NCBI RefSeq assembly: GCF_029963765.1
Contig: NZ_JALBYU010000007.1
Coordinates: 124,001 to 188,000, forward strand
Direction of reading: 5' to 3'
DNA: 64,000 nt
Origin: Pseudomonas sp. UYIF39
GTDB lineage: Bacteria > Pseudomonadota > Gammaproteobacteria > Pseudomonadales > Pseudomonadaceae
Shown here in pieces: positions 9,264 through 19,200 of this stretch. A program made the position numbers and the translations under genes. Below the pieces are notes generated by a model, which was not told the origin of the DNA, searched no databases, and worked only from the letters and a program-made list of their open reading frames with translations. Position 1 is the first letter of the stretch. The number at the start of each line of letters is the position of its first letter.

Positions 9264-9992
9264 ATGCTAGAAAACCTATTGCAGATTCTCGGACTGTCAG
9301 GCTTCAGCCTCAAGGGCTTCGGCCCGCTGCTGCTGCAAGGCTCCTGGATGACTGTCAAATTATCCTTTCTGTGCTTGTTGGTGAGCGTTGGCCTGGGCCT
9401 GATCGGCGCCAGCGCCAAGCTTTCGAAATCGGCGCTGCTGCGCGTCCCTGCGCAGGCCTACACCACGCTGATCCGCGGGGTGCCGGACCTGGTGCTGATG
9501 CTCTTGATTTTCTACAGCCTGCAAACCTGGCTGACCTCGTTGACTGACTTCATGGAATGGGAATACATCGAGATCAACCCGTTCAGCGCCGGGGTCATTA
9601 CCCTGGGCTTCATCTACGGGGCGTATTTCACCGAAACCTTCCGCGGCGCCATCCTCGCCGTACCGCGAGGGCAGATGGAAGCGGCTACCGCGTACGGCCT
9701 GACCCGTGCTCAGCGCTTTCGCTTAGTGGTGTTCCCGCAAATGATGCGTTTTGCCCTGCCGGGCATCGGTAATAACTGGATGGTGATCCTCAAGGCCACC
9801 GCGCTGGTGTCGATCATTGGCTTGGCCGATCTGGTCAAGGTGGCTCAGGACGCGGGCAAGAGCTCCTATCAGCTGTTCTTCTTCCTGATGCTGGCTGCCT
9901 TGATCTATCTGGTGATAACCACCGTTTCGAACTACGTCTTGCGCCGGCTGGAAATCTTCTACGCCGCAGGCACCCGGGAGGCCGTGCGATGA
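9264..9992 (+). CDS. hisQ: Histidine/basic amino-acid ABC transporter permease HisQ
   Basis: One of two inner-membrane subunits of the importer. 242 residues with five or so membrane helices; TTLIRGVPDLVLMLLIFY and GFIYGAYFTETFRGA match HisQ closely, and the EAA loop (AATAYGLTRAQRFRLVVFPQ) is present for docking to the ATPase. The last four bases overlap the start of hisM (ATGA), implying translational coupling. Confidence 0.9.
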   Translation: MLENLLQILGLSGFSLKGFGPLLLQGSWMTVKLSFLCLLVSVGLGLIGASAKLSKSALLRVPAQAYTTLIRGVPDLVLMLLIFYSLQTWLTSLTDFMEWEYIEINPFSAGVITLGFIYGAYFTETFRGAILAVPRGQMEAATAYGLTRAQRFRLVVFPQMMRFALPGIGNNWMVILKATALVSIIGLADLVKVAQDAGKSSYQLFFFLMLAALIYLVITTVSNYVLRRLEIFYAAGTREAVR

Positions 9993-10699
9993 TCGAGCTA
10001 CTGCAGGAATACTGGAAACCTTTCCTGTTCCAGGACGGCAATCACATCACCGGGCTGGCCATGACCCTCTGGCTGCTCAGTGCCTCGATTCTCTTCGGCT
10101 TCGTGATGTCGATCCCGCTGTCGATTGCCCGGGTCTCAACTAATGTCTGGGCGCGCTGGCCGGTGCAGTTCTACACCTACCTGTTCCGCGGCACGCCGTT
10201 GTATATCCAGTTGCTGATCTGCTACACCGGCATTTACAGCCTGGCCGCCGTGCGCGCTCAGCCAGTGCTGGATGCGTTCTTTCGCGATGCGATGAACTGC
10301 ACGATCCTGGCCTTTGCCCTGAACACCTGCGCCTACACCACGGAGATCTTCGCCGGGGCCATTCGCAGCATGAACCACGGTGAAGTCGAAGCGGCCAAAG
10401 CCTACGGACTGACCGGCTGGAAGCTGTACACCTACGTGATCATGCCGTCCGCCCTGCGTCGCTCGCTGCCTTACTACAGCAACGAAGTGATTCTGATGCT
10501 GCACTCGACCACTGTGGCCTTCACCGCGACCATCCCGGACATCTTAAAAGTCGCGCGGGACGCCAACTCGGCGACATTCCTGACCTTCCAGTCGTTCGGC
10601 ATTGCCGCGCTGATCTACCTGGCCGTCACTTTCTCGCTGGTCGGCCTGTTCCGCCTGGCAGAGCGCCGTTGGCTGTCTTTCCTCGGCCCGGCTCACTAA
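9989..10699 (+). CDS. hisM: Histidine/basic amino-acid ABC transporter permease HisM
   Basis: Second membrane subunit, 236 residues. TYLFRGTPLYIQLLICYTG and NTCAYTTEIFAGAIRSM are near-diagnostic for HisM, and the EAA loop (EAAKAYGLTGWKLYTYVIMP) is intact. It starts inside the last codons of hisQ and ends 16 bp before the ATPase gene. Confidence 0.9.
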   Translation: MIELLQEYWKPFLFQDGNHITGLAMTLWLLSASILFGFVMSIPLSIARVSTNVWARWPVQFYTYLFRGTPLYIQLLICYTGIYSLAAVRAQPVLDAFFRDAMNCTILAFALNTCAYTTEIFAGAIRSMNHGEVEAAKAYGLTGWKLYTYVIMPSALRRSLPYYSNEVILMLHSTTVAFTATIPDILKVARDANSATFLTFQSFGIAALIYLAVTFSLVGLFRLAERRWLSFLGPAH

Positions 10700-10715
10700 T
10701 TCAGGATGCTTCCAC

Positions 10716-11480
10716 ATGTACAAACTGACCGTTGAAAACCTACACAAAAGCTACGGCAACCACGAAGTCCTCAAGGGCGTTTCGCTCAAGGCCAAAACTG
10801 GCGATGTGATCAGCCTGATCGGTGCCAGCGGCTCGGGCAAGAGCACCTTTCTGCGTTGCATCAACTTCCTGGAAACGCCCAACGACGGCGCCATGAGCCT
10901 GGACAACCAGCCGATTCAAATGGTCCATGATCGCCACGGCATGCGCGTGGCCGACGCCAATGAACTGCAACGCATCCGCACTCGCCTGGCGATGGTGTTC
11001 CAGCACTTCAACCTGTGGAGCCACATGACCGTGCTCGAAAACATCACCATGGCCCCACGCCGGGTGCTGGGCGTCAGTAAAAAGGACGCAGAGGATCGCG
11101 CCCGGCGCTACCTGGACAAGGTCGGTTTGCCGGCACGGGTTGCAGATCAATACCCGGCATTTCTCTCGGGTGGTCAGCAGCAACGGGTCGCCATTGCCCG
11201 TGCCCTGAGCATGGAGCCGGAGATCATGCTGTTCGATGAGCCGACTTCGGCCCTTGACCCGGAGCTGGTGGGCGAAGTGCTCAAGGTGATCCAGGGTCTG
11301 GCCGAAGAAGGCCGAACCATGATCATGGTGACCCACGAGATGAGCTTTGCACGCAAAGTGTCGAACCAGGTGCTGTTCCTGCACCAGGGGCGGGTCGAAG
11401 AGCAGGGAGCGCCCGAGGACGTATTGGGCAAACCCAAAAGCGAACGCCTGCAGCAATTCCTCAGCGGCAACTTGAAGTAA
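10716..11480 (+). CDS. hisP: Histidine/basic amino-acid ABC transporter ATP-binding protein HisP
   Basis: Energises the importer. 254 residues with Walker A GASGSGKSTFLRC, Q-loop in VFQHFNLWSHMTV, signature LSGGQQQRVAIARAL, Walker B IMLFDEPTSALDPE and switch His in MVTHEMSFA. The HFNLWSHMTVLENI segment is characteristic of HisP. Last gene of hisJQMP; a perfect 11-bp hairpin follows at once. Confidence 0.93.
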   Translation: MYKLTVENLHKSYGNHEVLKGVSLKAKTGDVISLIGASGSGKSTFLRCINFLETPNDGAMSLDNQPIQMVHDRHGMRVADANELQRIRTRLAMVFQHFNLWSHMTVLENITMAPRRVLGVSKKDAEDRARRYLDKVGLPARVADQYPAFLSGGQQQRVAIARALSMEPEIMLFDEPTSALDPELVGEVLKVIQGLAEEGRTMIMVTHEMSFARKVSNQVLFLHQGRVEEQGAPEDVLGKPKSERLQQFLSGNLK

Positions 11481-11485
11481 CCGGA

Positions 11486-11521
11486 GCGCCTTCGAGCGAC
11501 CGCCGGGTCACTCGAAGGCGC
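11486..11521 (+). terminator. Perfect 11-bp hairpin after hisP
   Basis: GCGCCTTCGAG (11486-11496) pairs perfectly with CTCGAAGGCGC (11511-11521). No T-run follows, so it may terminate only weakly or protect the 3' end of the transcript. Confidence 0.55.
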
Positions 11522-11547
11522 TGGCTCACTCCTCAAAACGCCCACGC

Positions 11548-11800
11548 TCAACCTGAGCAATCAGCGTTGCCGGCATCCCTATGATGCACGTAAGCGTCCC
11601 ACAGTGTGCTCGGCGTTGCCGGCAACAAAGAACTTGCAGCTTTTGTCGGACTCGTCGATGCGCGCCAGCAGGCGCTTGCGCGGTGCTCCTTCAACAGGTG
11701 CAGGAACAACTCGTCGCCTTCGCAGACCTTGCATGCATTGGCGTCGATGTTCATGCGGGTGCCCGGCCCACAGTGAGCGGTTGACGGCGAGACGCGTCGT
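11548..11800 (-). pseudogene. Degenerate, frameshifted small gene of unknown family
   Basis: Two protein-like stretches lie in different minus-strand frames: NANACKVCEGDELFLHLLKE from an ATG near 11755, then KRLLARIDESDKSCKFFVAG slightly downstream in a second frame, suggesting a single lost or gained base near 11690. I do not recognise the family. The neighbourhood holds two other damaged genes, which supports decay; a chance resemblance is possible. The rest of the 11481-11803 interval holds only the hisP hairpin. Confidence 0.35.
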
Positions 11801-11803
11801 TGG

Positions 11804-12835
11804 TCAGCAGCAAAAAACGCGCAGAGCAAGTGTCGCCGCGGTGAAGCGCGCCTCGACGGCGAGCACATCGTCCACTTCCGGCACAGCTTCTCGCGCCCCT
11901 TTGACGATCATGTCGGCGTGGCGCTGGAGGCATGTCGCCTGCTGCATGGAGTTCACATGGCCAGCGATCTGGACGATGGCATCGAGCATGCGGATTGCCA
12001 CAGCCGGGTTCGATCGAGTGCTTTGCCTTATCTGGTTGAAAGCAGTATCAACGATGCCGGCAAAAGTGGCCCCCGGTGCTACCAGCCGCAGCTTTCCGTG
12101 CCCGTCGAATCGATAGGGGGATGGCATGTCGCGTCGGGCCAGGTTGCACAGGGCCGATTCCAGCCGATCCACGCAGGCGACTGCCGTGAACGGATCGTTG
12201 ATACCCGGTGACAACGCCCGCACGGCGATCTCGACCAACTGCTGGAGAGAAAACTCGACATCCTGGGCAGCACTGCGCTGGTTCCCCAACACGAAGGCGG
12301 CGTTCAATTTGCCCGCAAGGGTTTCAGTGACTCGATCACCGGGCCAGGCCATCAGCATCACCCTGCCCTTGGTGAGGTAGTGCCCAGGCCGGCGCTCCAG
12401 CCGAAGCAGCAGATCGTCTTTGCTGGCCAACGCCATCAGGGCGTCAGCATCGATCAACTGGAGATAGCCGTCTTCAAGGGCACCCACAGGACATGCCTCG
12501 CGCGCGAACTCGGCTGGCAGGTTGGCTTCCCTTGGCGCTTTAGAGGCTTCGGATCCAGGGTTGCCAAGGTCACCGGGAAACAACCTGTCGATACCGTCAT
12601 CGAGTTCCCGGCCGACCCGAGCCACGACCTGATCCGCCTGTATCGAGACCGAGATGTGGTGGATGAAGTAGATCAGCACCCCAACACTGACAATGGCCAA
12701 CAACACGCCGATGCTGATGGAGAGATGAGGCACGAATGCAACTTCGTCGGCGCGCCGGATGGTGCGTAGCACGATCAGGCAGTACAAAAACGTGGCCACG
12801 AACGTGCCCAGCACCACTTGGTTGCCCGAGTTCAC
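11804..12835 (-). pseudogene. DUF2254 membrane protein gene lacking its 5' end
   Basis: 343 residues matching the C-terminal three quarters of DUF2254: GNQVVLGTFVATFLYCLIV and SIGVLLAIVSVGVLIYFIHH correspond to the third and fourth membrane helices, followed by the soluble part (RALSPGINDPFTAVACVDRL is typical). The usual first 110-130 residues with two membrane helices are absent. The only start available is a GTG at 12835 that overlaps the stop codon of a decayed PRC-barrel gene, so the junction looks like a deletion or recombination scar. It may still be translated as a shortened protein. Confidence 0.65.
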
Positions 12836-13293
12836 TTCGACAGGTCCGCTTTCCAGTAGTCGTCCACCTTTTGACTCTGCTGGCCGAAATCGCCACGCGG
12901 AGAGAACCGGTCTTCTTTCACGAGTGGAGCAGCGTCCAAGTTGCTTTTGGTCGTGCTCAACACCAGCAGGTTGGCGCCGGTAGTCGTCTTGAAGTTATCC
13001 TAGGGCACCGGAACGTATTTCTCACCGAATCCGAATACGCCCCCGCGGCCAATTACCAAGTAAGCGATCTTGCCTGTCTGCGGGCTCATAACGATAGCTG
13101 TCCTTTTGCGACTGGCTGTTGAAGGCGCGTAGATCGCTCAAGCATTTTTGCGCCGACTGCCTGTTTGAGGCGGCCTTTGTGTCAGGAGACGGCTTGTGCA
13201 CCCCAGCGGTTTCCGGCGCTGGAGCCGCGATCAGGCGGCGAAGCCAAAGCAAAAGAACGCTGTCAGCGAAGCGGCAAGCGCTGAACGTTTCAT
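12832..13293 (-). pseudogene. PRC-barrel domain protein, frameshifted and internally deleted pseudogene
   Basis: Fragments of one Pseudomonas PRC-barrel protein occur in order on the minus strand. An ATG at 13293 gives MKRSALAASLTAFFCFGFAA (signal peptide) and then stops at 13231. A second frame continues [21 protein letters not shown] third frame gives [27 protein letters not shown], an amber codon at 13000-13002 where a Trp codon is expected, [19 protein letters not shown], and the usual end [16 protein letters not shown]. About 100 central residues are missing. At least two frameshifts, one nonsense codon and one deletion make it dead. Confidence 0.82.
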
Positions 13294-13415
13294 GGTTCTT
13301 TTTCCCCTATTGCGTTTCATGACGTGTTTTCCCTGTTGCGTTATGGCCCGACTTAAGCGGGTTGCGTGTATAGCTTCAGACCCGGACGTGATGGGCACTA
13401 AATCGCTGCTTCGCA

Positions 13416-14219
13416 CTACTCCCCGCCCTCCCAATAGCCGGGACGGCCGTAGTATTCGTAGATTCTTGACTCCTGCTTGCGATCCAGCTGCACCGCTGCA
13501 TCGTAGGGAGGCGCGTCTTTCACGGCTTGGCGGGTGAGGTTGACCGAGACCTTGTCATCGGGCCAACTCACGTCCTGGATCCATTGCGGCAGAATCAGAA
13601 CTTGATGACCAAGCCACCAGTTGCTGGTGTCCACAATGATGTATCGAATGGCCCAGGTCTCCACGTCGACGATCAGACCCTGTACGTGGCCGATGTCGCC
13701 ATCTGCGTGGATATGGTAGCCCTTGACCGCTTTGCAGCTGCGCAGGTGGAGGTCGTCATCCTGATGCGCCGTCGCGTCGGCCTGCTCGTAAGCTTCAGCC
13801 ACTTCAAGCCGCCCGGAAGACTGCGCCACACCGAGGTTGGAATAGCCGCTCATGAGCATTCCCGGGGAAGCTCCTTCGCCCCAGAGCCCGGCACCTCCCC
13901 AATAATAGGGATAACCGTAGTACCCCATGTAATCCATCTCTTGTTGCCGCGATACCGGCTTGTCGCTATCGATGACGGGGCTATTCTTGACTTGCTCGCG
14001 GGTCAGCGAAACCGGCAACAACTTGGCGGTCCAATCGGGCGTGCCGGCGGCAATGGGCGAGATCAGAACTTTGCGGCTGGACAGCCATGAGCCGGCCTCA
14101 ACGACGAGGTAGCGAATCACCCAGGCCTCGTCATCAAAGTAGAGATCCTTCACGTCGCCGATGGCGCCATCGGTGGCGTCTATGACGAGATCCTGCAGGT
14201 CTTTCGTCTGGCGAAGCAT
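13416..14219 (-). CDS. Tandem PRC-barrel domain protein
   Basis: 267 residues with two PRC-barrel repeats, at about 5-80 (IDATDGAIGDVKDLYFDDEA, RYLVVEAGSWL, KVLISP) and 165-240 (GDIGHVQGLIVDVETWAIRY, VDTSNWWLGHQVLILP). Between them lies a Gly/Tyr-rich linker (GYYGYPYYWGGAGLW). No signal peptide, so probably cytoplasmic. PRC-barrel proteins of this type are common near envelope and stress genes in Pseudomonas, with no defined reaction. A GGGAGAG ribosome site precedes the ATG. It looks intact, unlike its neighbour. Confidence 0.85.
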   Translation of the reverse strand: MLRQTKDLQDLVIDATDGAIGDVKDLYFDDEAWVIRYLVVEAGSWLSSRKVLISPIAAGTPDWTAKLLPVSLTREQVKNSPVIDSDKPVSRQQEMDYMGYYGYPYYWGGAGLWGEGASPGMLMSGYSNLGVAQSSGRLEVAEAYEQADATAHQDDDLHLRSCKAVKGYHIHADGDIGHVQGLIVDVETWAIRYIIVDTSNWWLGHQVLILPQWIQDVSWPDDKVSVNLTRQAVKDAPPYDAAVQLDRKQESRIYEYYGRPGYWEGGE

Positions 14220-14736
14220 GGTGCTCTCCCTTTCACAAGTTTTGAACGCAGAACATTCGACCAGGGCAGGTCAGTGGATACGCTACAAGGTGCCTGTCCC
14301 GATGAATGTGGCCCCAAGTACGGAAATCCAAATCTGCACGTCTGGCGCCATCACGTCTGTTCGGTAACGAACAGACCTGTAGTGGTCTAATGAAACCAGA
14401 AACCCTGGACCGAATTTCTCATCGCCGGCCACGCCGCAGCCCCAACGCACGCCCATTCCCAACTGTAATGGATTGTGAAAGCGCCAAAGAAAGCTTCGCC
14501 GAAGAACACGTCAAGGCGCCATTCAAAACAGCAGTGAAGGGTCTGCTCCACGCAGCCAGGAAAGGTGACGACATGGCGGGCCAAGACCCTGGGAAATCCT
14601 AAACCTGCTCAGACCTCTGTATTTAAATGAAGTAGCCGACGATAAGAGCAGAGCTATGTGTGCTGCCGAACAGAATTGCGAGCGCAGTTGGCATATCTTG
14701 GTGACGTAATCCCGTTCAGCTTGAGAGATAGATCCC

Positions 14737-14811
14737 ATGAACAGTATCGTCTATATCGTCGGGGCAGTTGTGATCGTCCTGGTTGTTCTATCGGTCCTCG
14801 GGCTTCGATAA
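14737..14811 (+). CDS. 24-residue single-helix membrane peptide
   Basis: ATG to TAA encodes MNSIVYIVGAVVIVLVVLSV and four more residues ending in Arg: one hydrophobic helix with a polar N-terminus and a terminal positive charge. A GAGAGA purine stretch lies about nine bases upstream. Very small membrane peptides of this appearance recur in Pseudomonas genomes as unnamed conserved genes. Function unknown. Confidence 0.55.
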   Translation: MNSIVYIVGAVVIVLVVLSVLGLR

Positions 14812-14905
14812 GTTCGGAGACCGTCTTCATAAATCGTTTGCATTTTATTTTCCGGAAACGGACGTTCGCCTCATCACCGCTCCATCTATGGTGGCACGAG
14901 CTGTT

Positions 14906-15048
14906 GGCGCTGATACGAATTTGACCCCGGTGGCTAATTTTGGATGACCCATAAGCAGCTTCTGAAATCCCGAGCAAGGCCATCGTTTGCTGAGTATTCG
15001 GGTGGGTAAATGAACTCCAGCAGCTTGGGTCAAAATCTCATCAGCGCC
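14906..15048. mobile_element. 143-bp remnant with 22-bp imperfect inverted ends
   Basis: GGCGCTGATACGAATTTGAC at 14906 is matched in inverse by a right end at 15027-15048 that reads, reversed, GGCGCTGATGAGATTTTGAC. Next to the left end a second related block (TTTTGGATGACCCA) occurs, reminiscent of the multiple terminal repeats of IS21-type elements. No transposase frame lies inside, so this is a solo pair of ends or an internally deleted copy. The family assignment is a guess. Confidence 0.5.
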
Positions 15049-15346
15049 GACTGTCCAGCTCCTACTTGGTCATACGAAGCTTGAAAGCACCTATTTGAAT
15101 GCCTTGAGGAAGCGTGGTTCAAAGCTCCTCAAGAACCTCGATTTAGGTTGACTGACTTCCTCAGGGGGTGAAGCGGCCCAAAGCCAAGCAGCAAACTGTT
15201 CAGATGCATTAGCCCTGATCGCCGGCTTGTGCAAAGTAAGGTAATAGAGATTAACCATTGTTTCGGGTTGCTTAGACGCTCCCCTTTGGCCCGTTGCTGC
15301 CGGTAGTAAGCTCCAACCAAAATGTAATCAGCGACAGGAAAAACTC

Positions 15347-16294
15347 TTAACAGGACGACATTGCAGATGAACACACCCGCGCCCTGCCTGCGTTCTTCGC
15401 TTCGTAGAGTTGCTTGTCCGCAGCTTCTATCAAAGCCTGAAACTCAAGATCTCTAGTGGGTGTCAATGTTGCGACGCCTAGAGAAATTGTCACCACACGA
15501 TCTACATCAGAAGCAGAATGTTCGATGCCCAATGTCCGAACACGCTCTTGCATTCTTTCTGCAATCTCGACCGCACCAGAAAGAACTGTATTGGGCAGAA
15601 CGCAGGCGAACTCTTCGCCACCATACCGAGCGACTAGGTCGTAGGGCCGTCTAACCGTTTCAGATAACGTTTGGGCAACGGATTTCAAGCAGTCATCTCC
15701 AGCCTGGTGTCCGTACCGGTCGTTGTAGCGTTTGAAATAGTCGACATCCACCAAAATGAGCGATAGCGGCTTTTGCTCTCGAAAGCACAGACGCCAAGCC
15801 GCCAATATGTCCTCATTAAATTTACGTCGATTGGCCACTCCAGTAAGACCATCCATCAATGCCATGGAACGCAGCAGATCGCTCTGTAGTTTCAGGGTTA
15901 GATGTGTTCGTACCCGTGCTCTGACAATGGTGGTATTTATGGGTTTGGTGATGAAGTCCACCGCGCCAAGCTCCAGACCTAGCACCTCATCTGACTCCTG
16001 CTGCTGTGCGGTAATGAAGATGATGGGGATGCCCTGGGTTGCAGGGTCAGCCTTGAGTCGACGGCATACTTCATGCCCATCCATGCCTTCCATGACCACG
16101 TCCAGCAAAATCAAATCGGGTAGTTGTGTCTGGCAAACGCTGATTGCCTGCTCACCGCTGGTGGCCATGAACACATCGCAGTCCTGACGAAATAGCTCGT
16201 GAAGTACCCGGATGTTAGTCGGTTGGTCGTCGACAATAAGGAGTTTTGGACGGTTAAAGGAATGTGGTAACCAGGTTTCCATCGATTGTTCCAT
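15347..16294 (-). CDS. Response regulator diguanylate cyclase (REC-GGDEF)
   Basis: Makes cyclic di-GMP under control of a phosphorelay. 315 residues: REC domain at 16-135 (KLLIVDDQPTNIRVL, phospho-acceptor Asp in LILLDVVMEGMDG, Lys in FITKPINT) and GGDEF domain at 145-310 with substrate motif MDGLTGVANRRKF and active site RYGGEEFACVLP (GGEEF, an active variant). No clear RxxD inhibitory site stands before the active-site loop. The ATG overlaps the stop of the hybrid kinase gene (ATGA), so the pair is translationally coupled and the kinase is the likely phosphate donor. Confidence 0.92.
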   Translation of the reverse strand: MEQSMETWLPHSFNRPKLLIVDDQPTNIRVLHELFRQDCDVFMATSGEQAISVCQTQLPDLILLDVVMEGMDGHEVCRRLKADPATQGIPIIFITAQQQESDEVLGLELGAVDFITKPINTTIVRARVRTHLTLKLQSDLLRSMALMDGLTGVANRRKFNEDILAAWRLCFREQKPLSLILVDVDYFKRYNDRYGHQAGDDCLKSVAQTLSETVRRPYDLVARYGGEEFACVLPNTVLSGAVEIAERMQERVRTLGIEHSASDVDRVVTISLGVATLTPTRDLEFQALIEAADKQLYEAKNAGRARVCSSAMSSC

Positions 16295-19200
16295 CAGGCA
16301 GATCTCAACAGGTCACGACCAATCGGCATCGCAGCGGAAAAGTCTAGCGACTGCACCCTGACAACAAGTTCGTCGAACTGTGGGCGCAGGGATTGCGGCA
16401 TTTTTGACGCCAATGCGTCTGCCAATTCTATGGCTTGAAGGTTACCCGCTTCCAGCAATAGCAAAATTTCCTCTAGGGACTCTCTCCATTGCGCCGGCGC
16501 TATGGAGTCCTCGTCAGCACTGCTTTTTACACGCAGTCTCTGGCCAAAATCGGCATTCATTTGCTCAAGGCTTTGTTGCAGTAACCTGCTCAACCCGTCA
16601 AACCATATTGGGTCGGCCAAAAGACTCGCTACAGACTCTGAATCGGCAGATTTCAGTTTGTGCTCCAGGTCGCCTGCCAGCAGCGACAATGCCTTGGCGC
16701 CCATAGTACCGCTGCTACCTTTAATGGTATGGAGTACAAACGCGGCCCCCGATGCATCTTGCCGCTGGATCTGATCGCGCAACTGGACAAGCTGTTTTTC
16801 CATCTCTGGACCAAAGGTACGTAGCACCTTGCGGATCAAATCGAGGTCACCACCAAAGCGGTCAATAGTTGATGAACGAGACTCGATAACGCCTTCTCCT
16901 GTATTGACTTGCCCCAAGGTTAAAGATGCCTGGCTATCTTCACGGCCTGATTGAAAGAGCAGCGTTACGACGAGTTGTTCTAGGTCTATAGGTTTGCCGA
17001 CATGATCATTCATCCCCGCAGCAAGAGAGGCTTCACGGTCGGTACTGGAGGCATTTGCGGTCATCGCCACAATCGGCAGTGTTGCGAAGCGTGGGTTCGA
17101 TCTAATGCGACGAGTCGCCTCCAAGCCATCAATATCTGGCATCTGGATATCCATTAATACGACGTCGAAGGACACACGCTCATTCATCACCTTGCTCACA
17201 CCTTCCAGCCCGCCTTCAGCCAGCGTCACCTGCGCGCCTTCCCTTGTCAGTAACTCATCGGCTACCTGTCGATTGAGCATGTTGTCTTCCACCACCAATA
17301 GCCGTAGCCCGGCCAGACGCAGTGGTCTCTCAACCGTTGAGCGGGGAATGGGGGAATGCAGAAGGCCTTTGCCATTGAACGCTCGCTGAACAGCGTCGGC
17401 TAGCTGCTTGGGAGTGACAGGTTTGGTGAGGAACCCCACGAAGGGAGCGTCTCCCGCCTGGTGGACGTCGGCCAATACCTCGCGGCCGTAAGCAGTGATC
17501 ATAATGACCATCGGAGGTGGCACACCGTTACCCTGCTGATGAATCAATTGCGCAGCGCTCAGCCCATCCATATCGGACATCCGCCAGTCCATCAGCACCA
17601 CGTCGTAGGCCTCACCTAGCGCTTGGGCTTTCTTTACCCATTCCACCGCTTGCGTGCCACCACTCACGCGGTCAGCCTTCCATCCCAATGCATGAACGGT
17701 TCGCAACAGCAATTCACCCGCCGTGGCGTTGTCGTCAACGACCAGAATCCGTAAGGACACATCGACTCCAGTACATGCGGATCTCAGCAGTGACGTCGGC
17801 GCTACATCCAGAGTTATATCGAACCAGAAACGACTCCCGACACCTTGCTGACTCTCCACTTGAAGTTCACCACCCATCAAGGTGACCAACCGCTTGCAGA
17901 TCACCAGGCCCAGACCTGTGCCACCAAAGCGCCGGGAAGTTGAAGCCTCGGCCTGAGTGAAGCCTTCAAAAATGCGCTGAAGTTGTTCCGGGCTAATACC
18001 GATGCCGGTATCAGAAACGGCGATGCGCAAGCTCACAGCATTTTCCGTGCGCTTCAGTTGTTCAACGCTGACCACGACCTGGCCTTCCAGAGTGAACTTG
18101 AGGGCATTACCCGCCAGGTTGATCAGTACCTGTTGCAGTCGCAGGCTATCGCCGATCAGGTCGTTGGGTAAATTGCAGTCCAGGTCGAACATGACCTCAA
18201 CCTCCTTCTCGCCCTGGTTACCTGCCAGCACTACGGCGAGGTCACGCATGAGCGGTTCAAGCTCGAACGGGTGCACATCGAGTTGCAACTTGCCGGCTTC
18301 AATCTTGGAGTAATCGAGTATGTCATTGAGCAAACCCAGCAGTGATTTCGCAGCGGTCTGCGCTTTGGTCACATAATCGAGTTGGCGACCATTCAGGTCA
18401 GTGTTCTGCACCAACTGCAACATACCCAACACCGCGTTCATCGGTGTGCGTATTTCATGACTCATGTTGGCCAGGAAGGCAGACTTGGCCGCACTCCCTG
18501 CATCGGCCTGTTCCTTGGCGTAAAGCAGATGTGACTCTAGCTCGCGTTGGACAGTGATGTCCCGATTGATCCCGGTCACACGCAATGCCGCACCGTTCGG
18601 GCTGCGTTCAATCTGCGCGCCGGCCTGTATAAAGCGGATCTGACCGTCCGGGCGAACGACACGAAAAATTGTGTCATACACATCAGTCCCCTCGACGGCG
18701 GCATTCAGCTTTGCAGCCGCTGCCACGACATCCTCAGGGTGAACACGTGAGTACCAGTGCATATAGCTCAGACCGGTATTGCGCAACGTCAGTGGCTGCC
18801 CGTAGAACTCGAACATACGGTCATTCCACTGCAAGTTATTGTCCGCCAACGTCCAAGACCAGACGCCCAATTCGGCTACTTCAGCAGCCATCAGCAGTTG
18901 ATCGTGCACCACCATCAGTTCGCTACGTTGTTCCAGTGTCGTCTTCAGGCTCGCAGCCAGTTCCTTTTCTGCCGCTTTACGTTCGGTGATATCTACCGCA
19001 ATACCCAGGTAACCGTTCAATACCCCATCGGCATCGCGCATGGAGGTGACCACTAGCGTGACAGGAAACCGCGAGCCATCCTTGCGTGTGTAAGTCCACT
19101 CTCGGGTTTCTGCACCTTCAAGCTCAGGTTTATGGGTAAACACACGGAAACCGTCGATAGTCTGAGCGTACTCCTCGCTCAGCTCAACGCCACGTGCAGC

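Larger units (their letters stand above)
14220..15346. other. Gene-poor interval of 1.1 kb
   Basis: No gene of normal size could be supported here on either strand. The interval holds a 24-residue membrane peptide gene and a remnant with inverted ends (both listed separately); the rest, including 14230-14700 and 15060-15346, shows only short overlapping frames with no ribosome site or protein-like composition. Confidence 0.6.
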
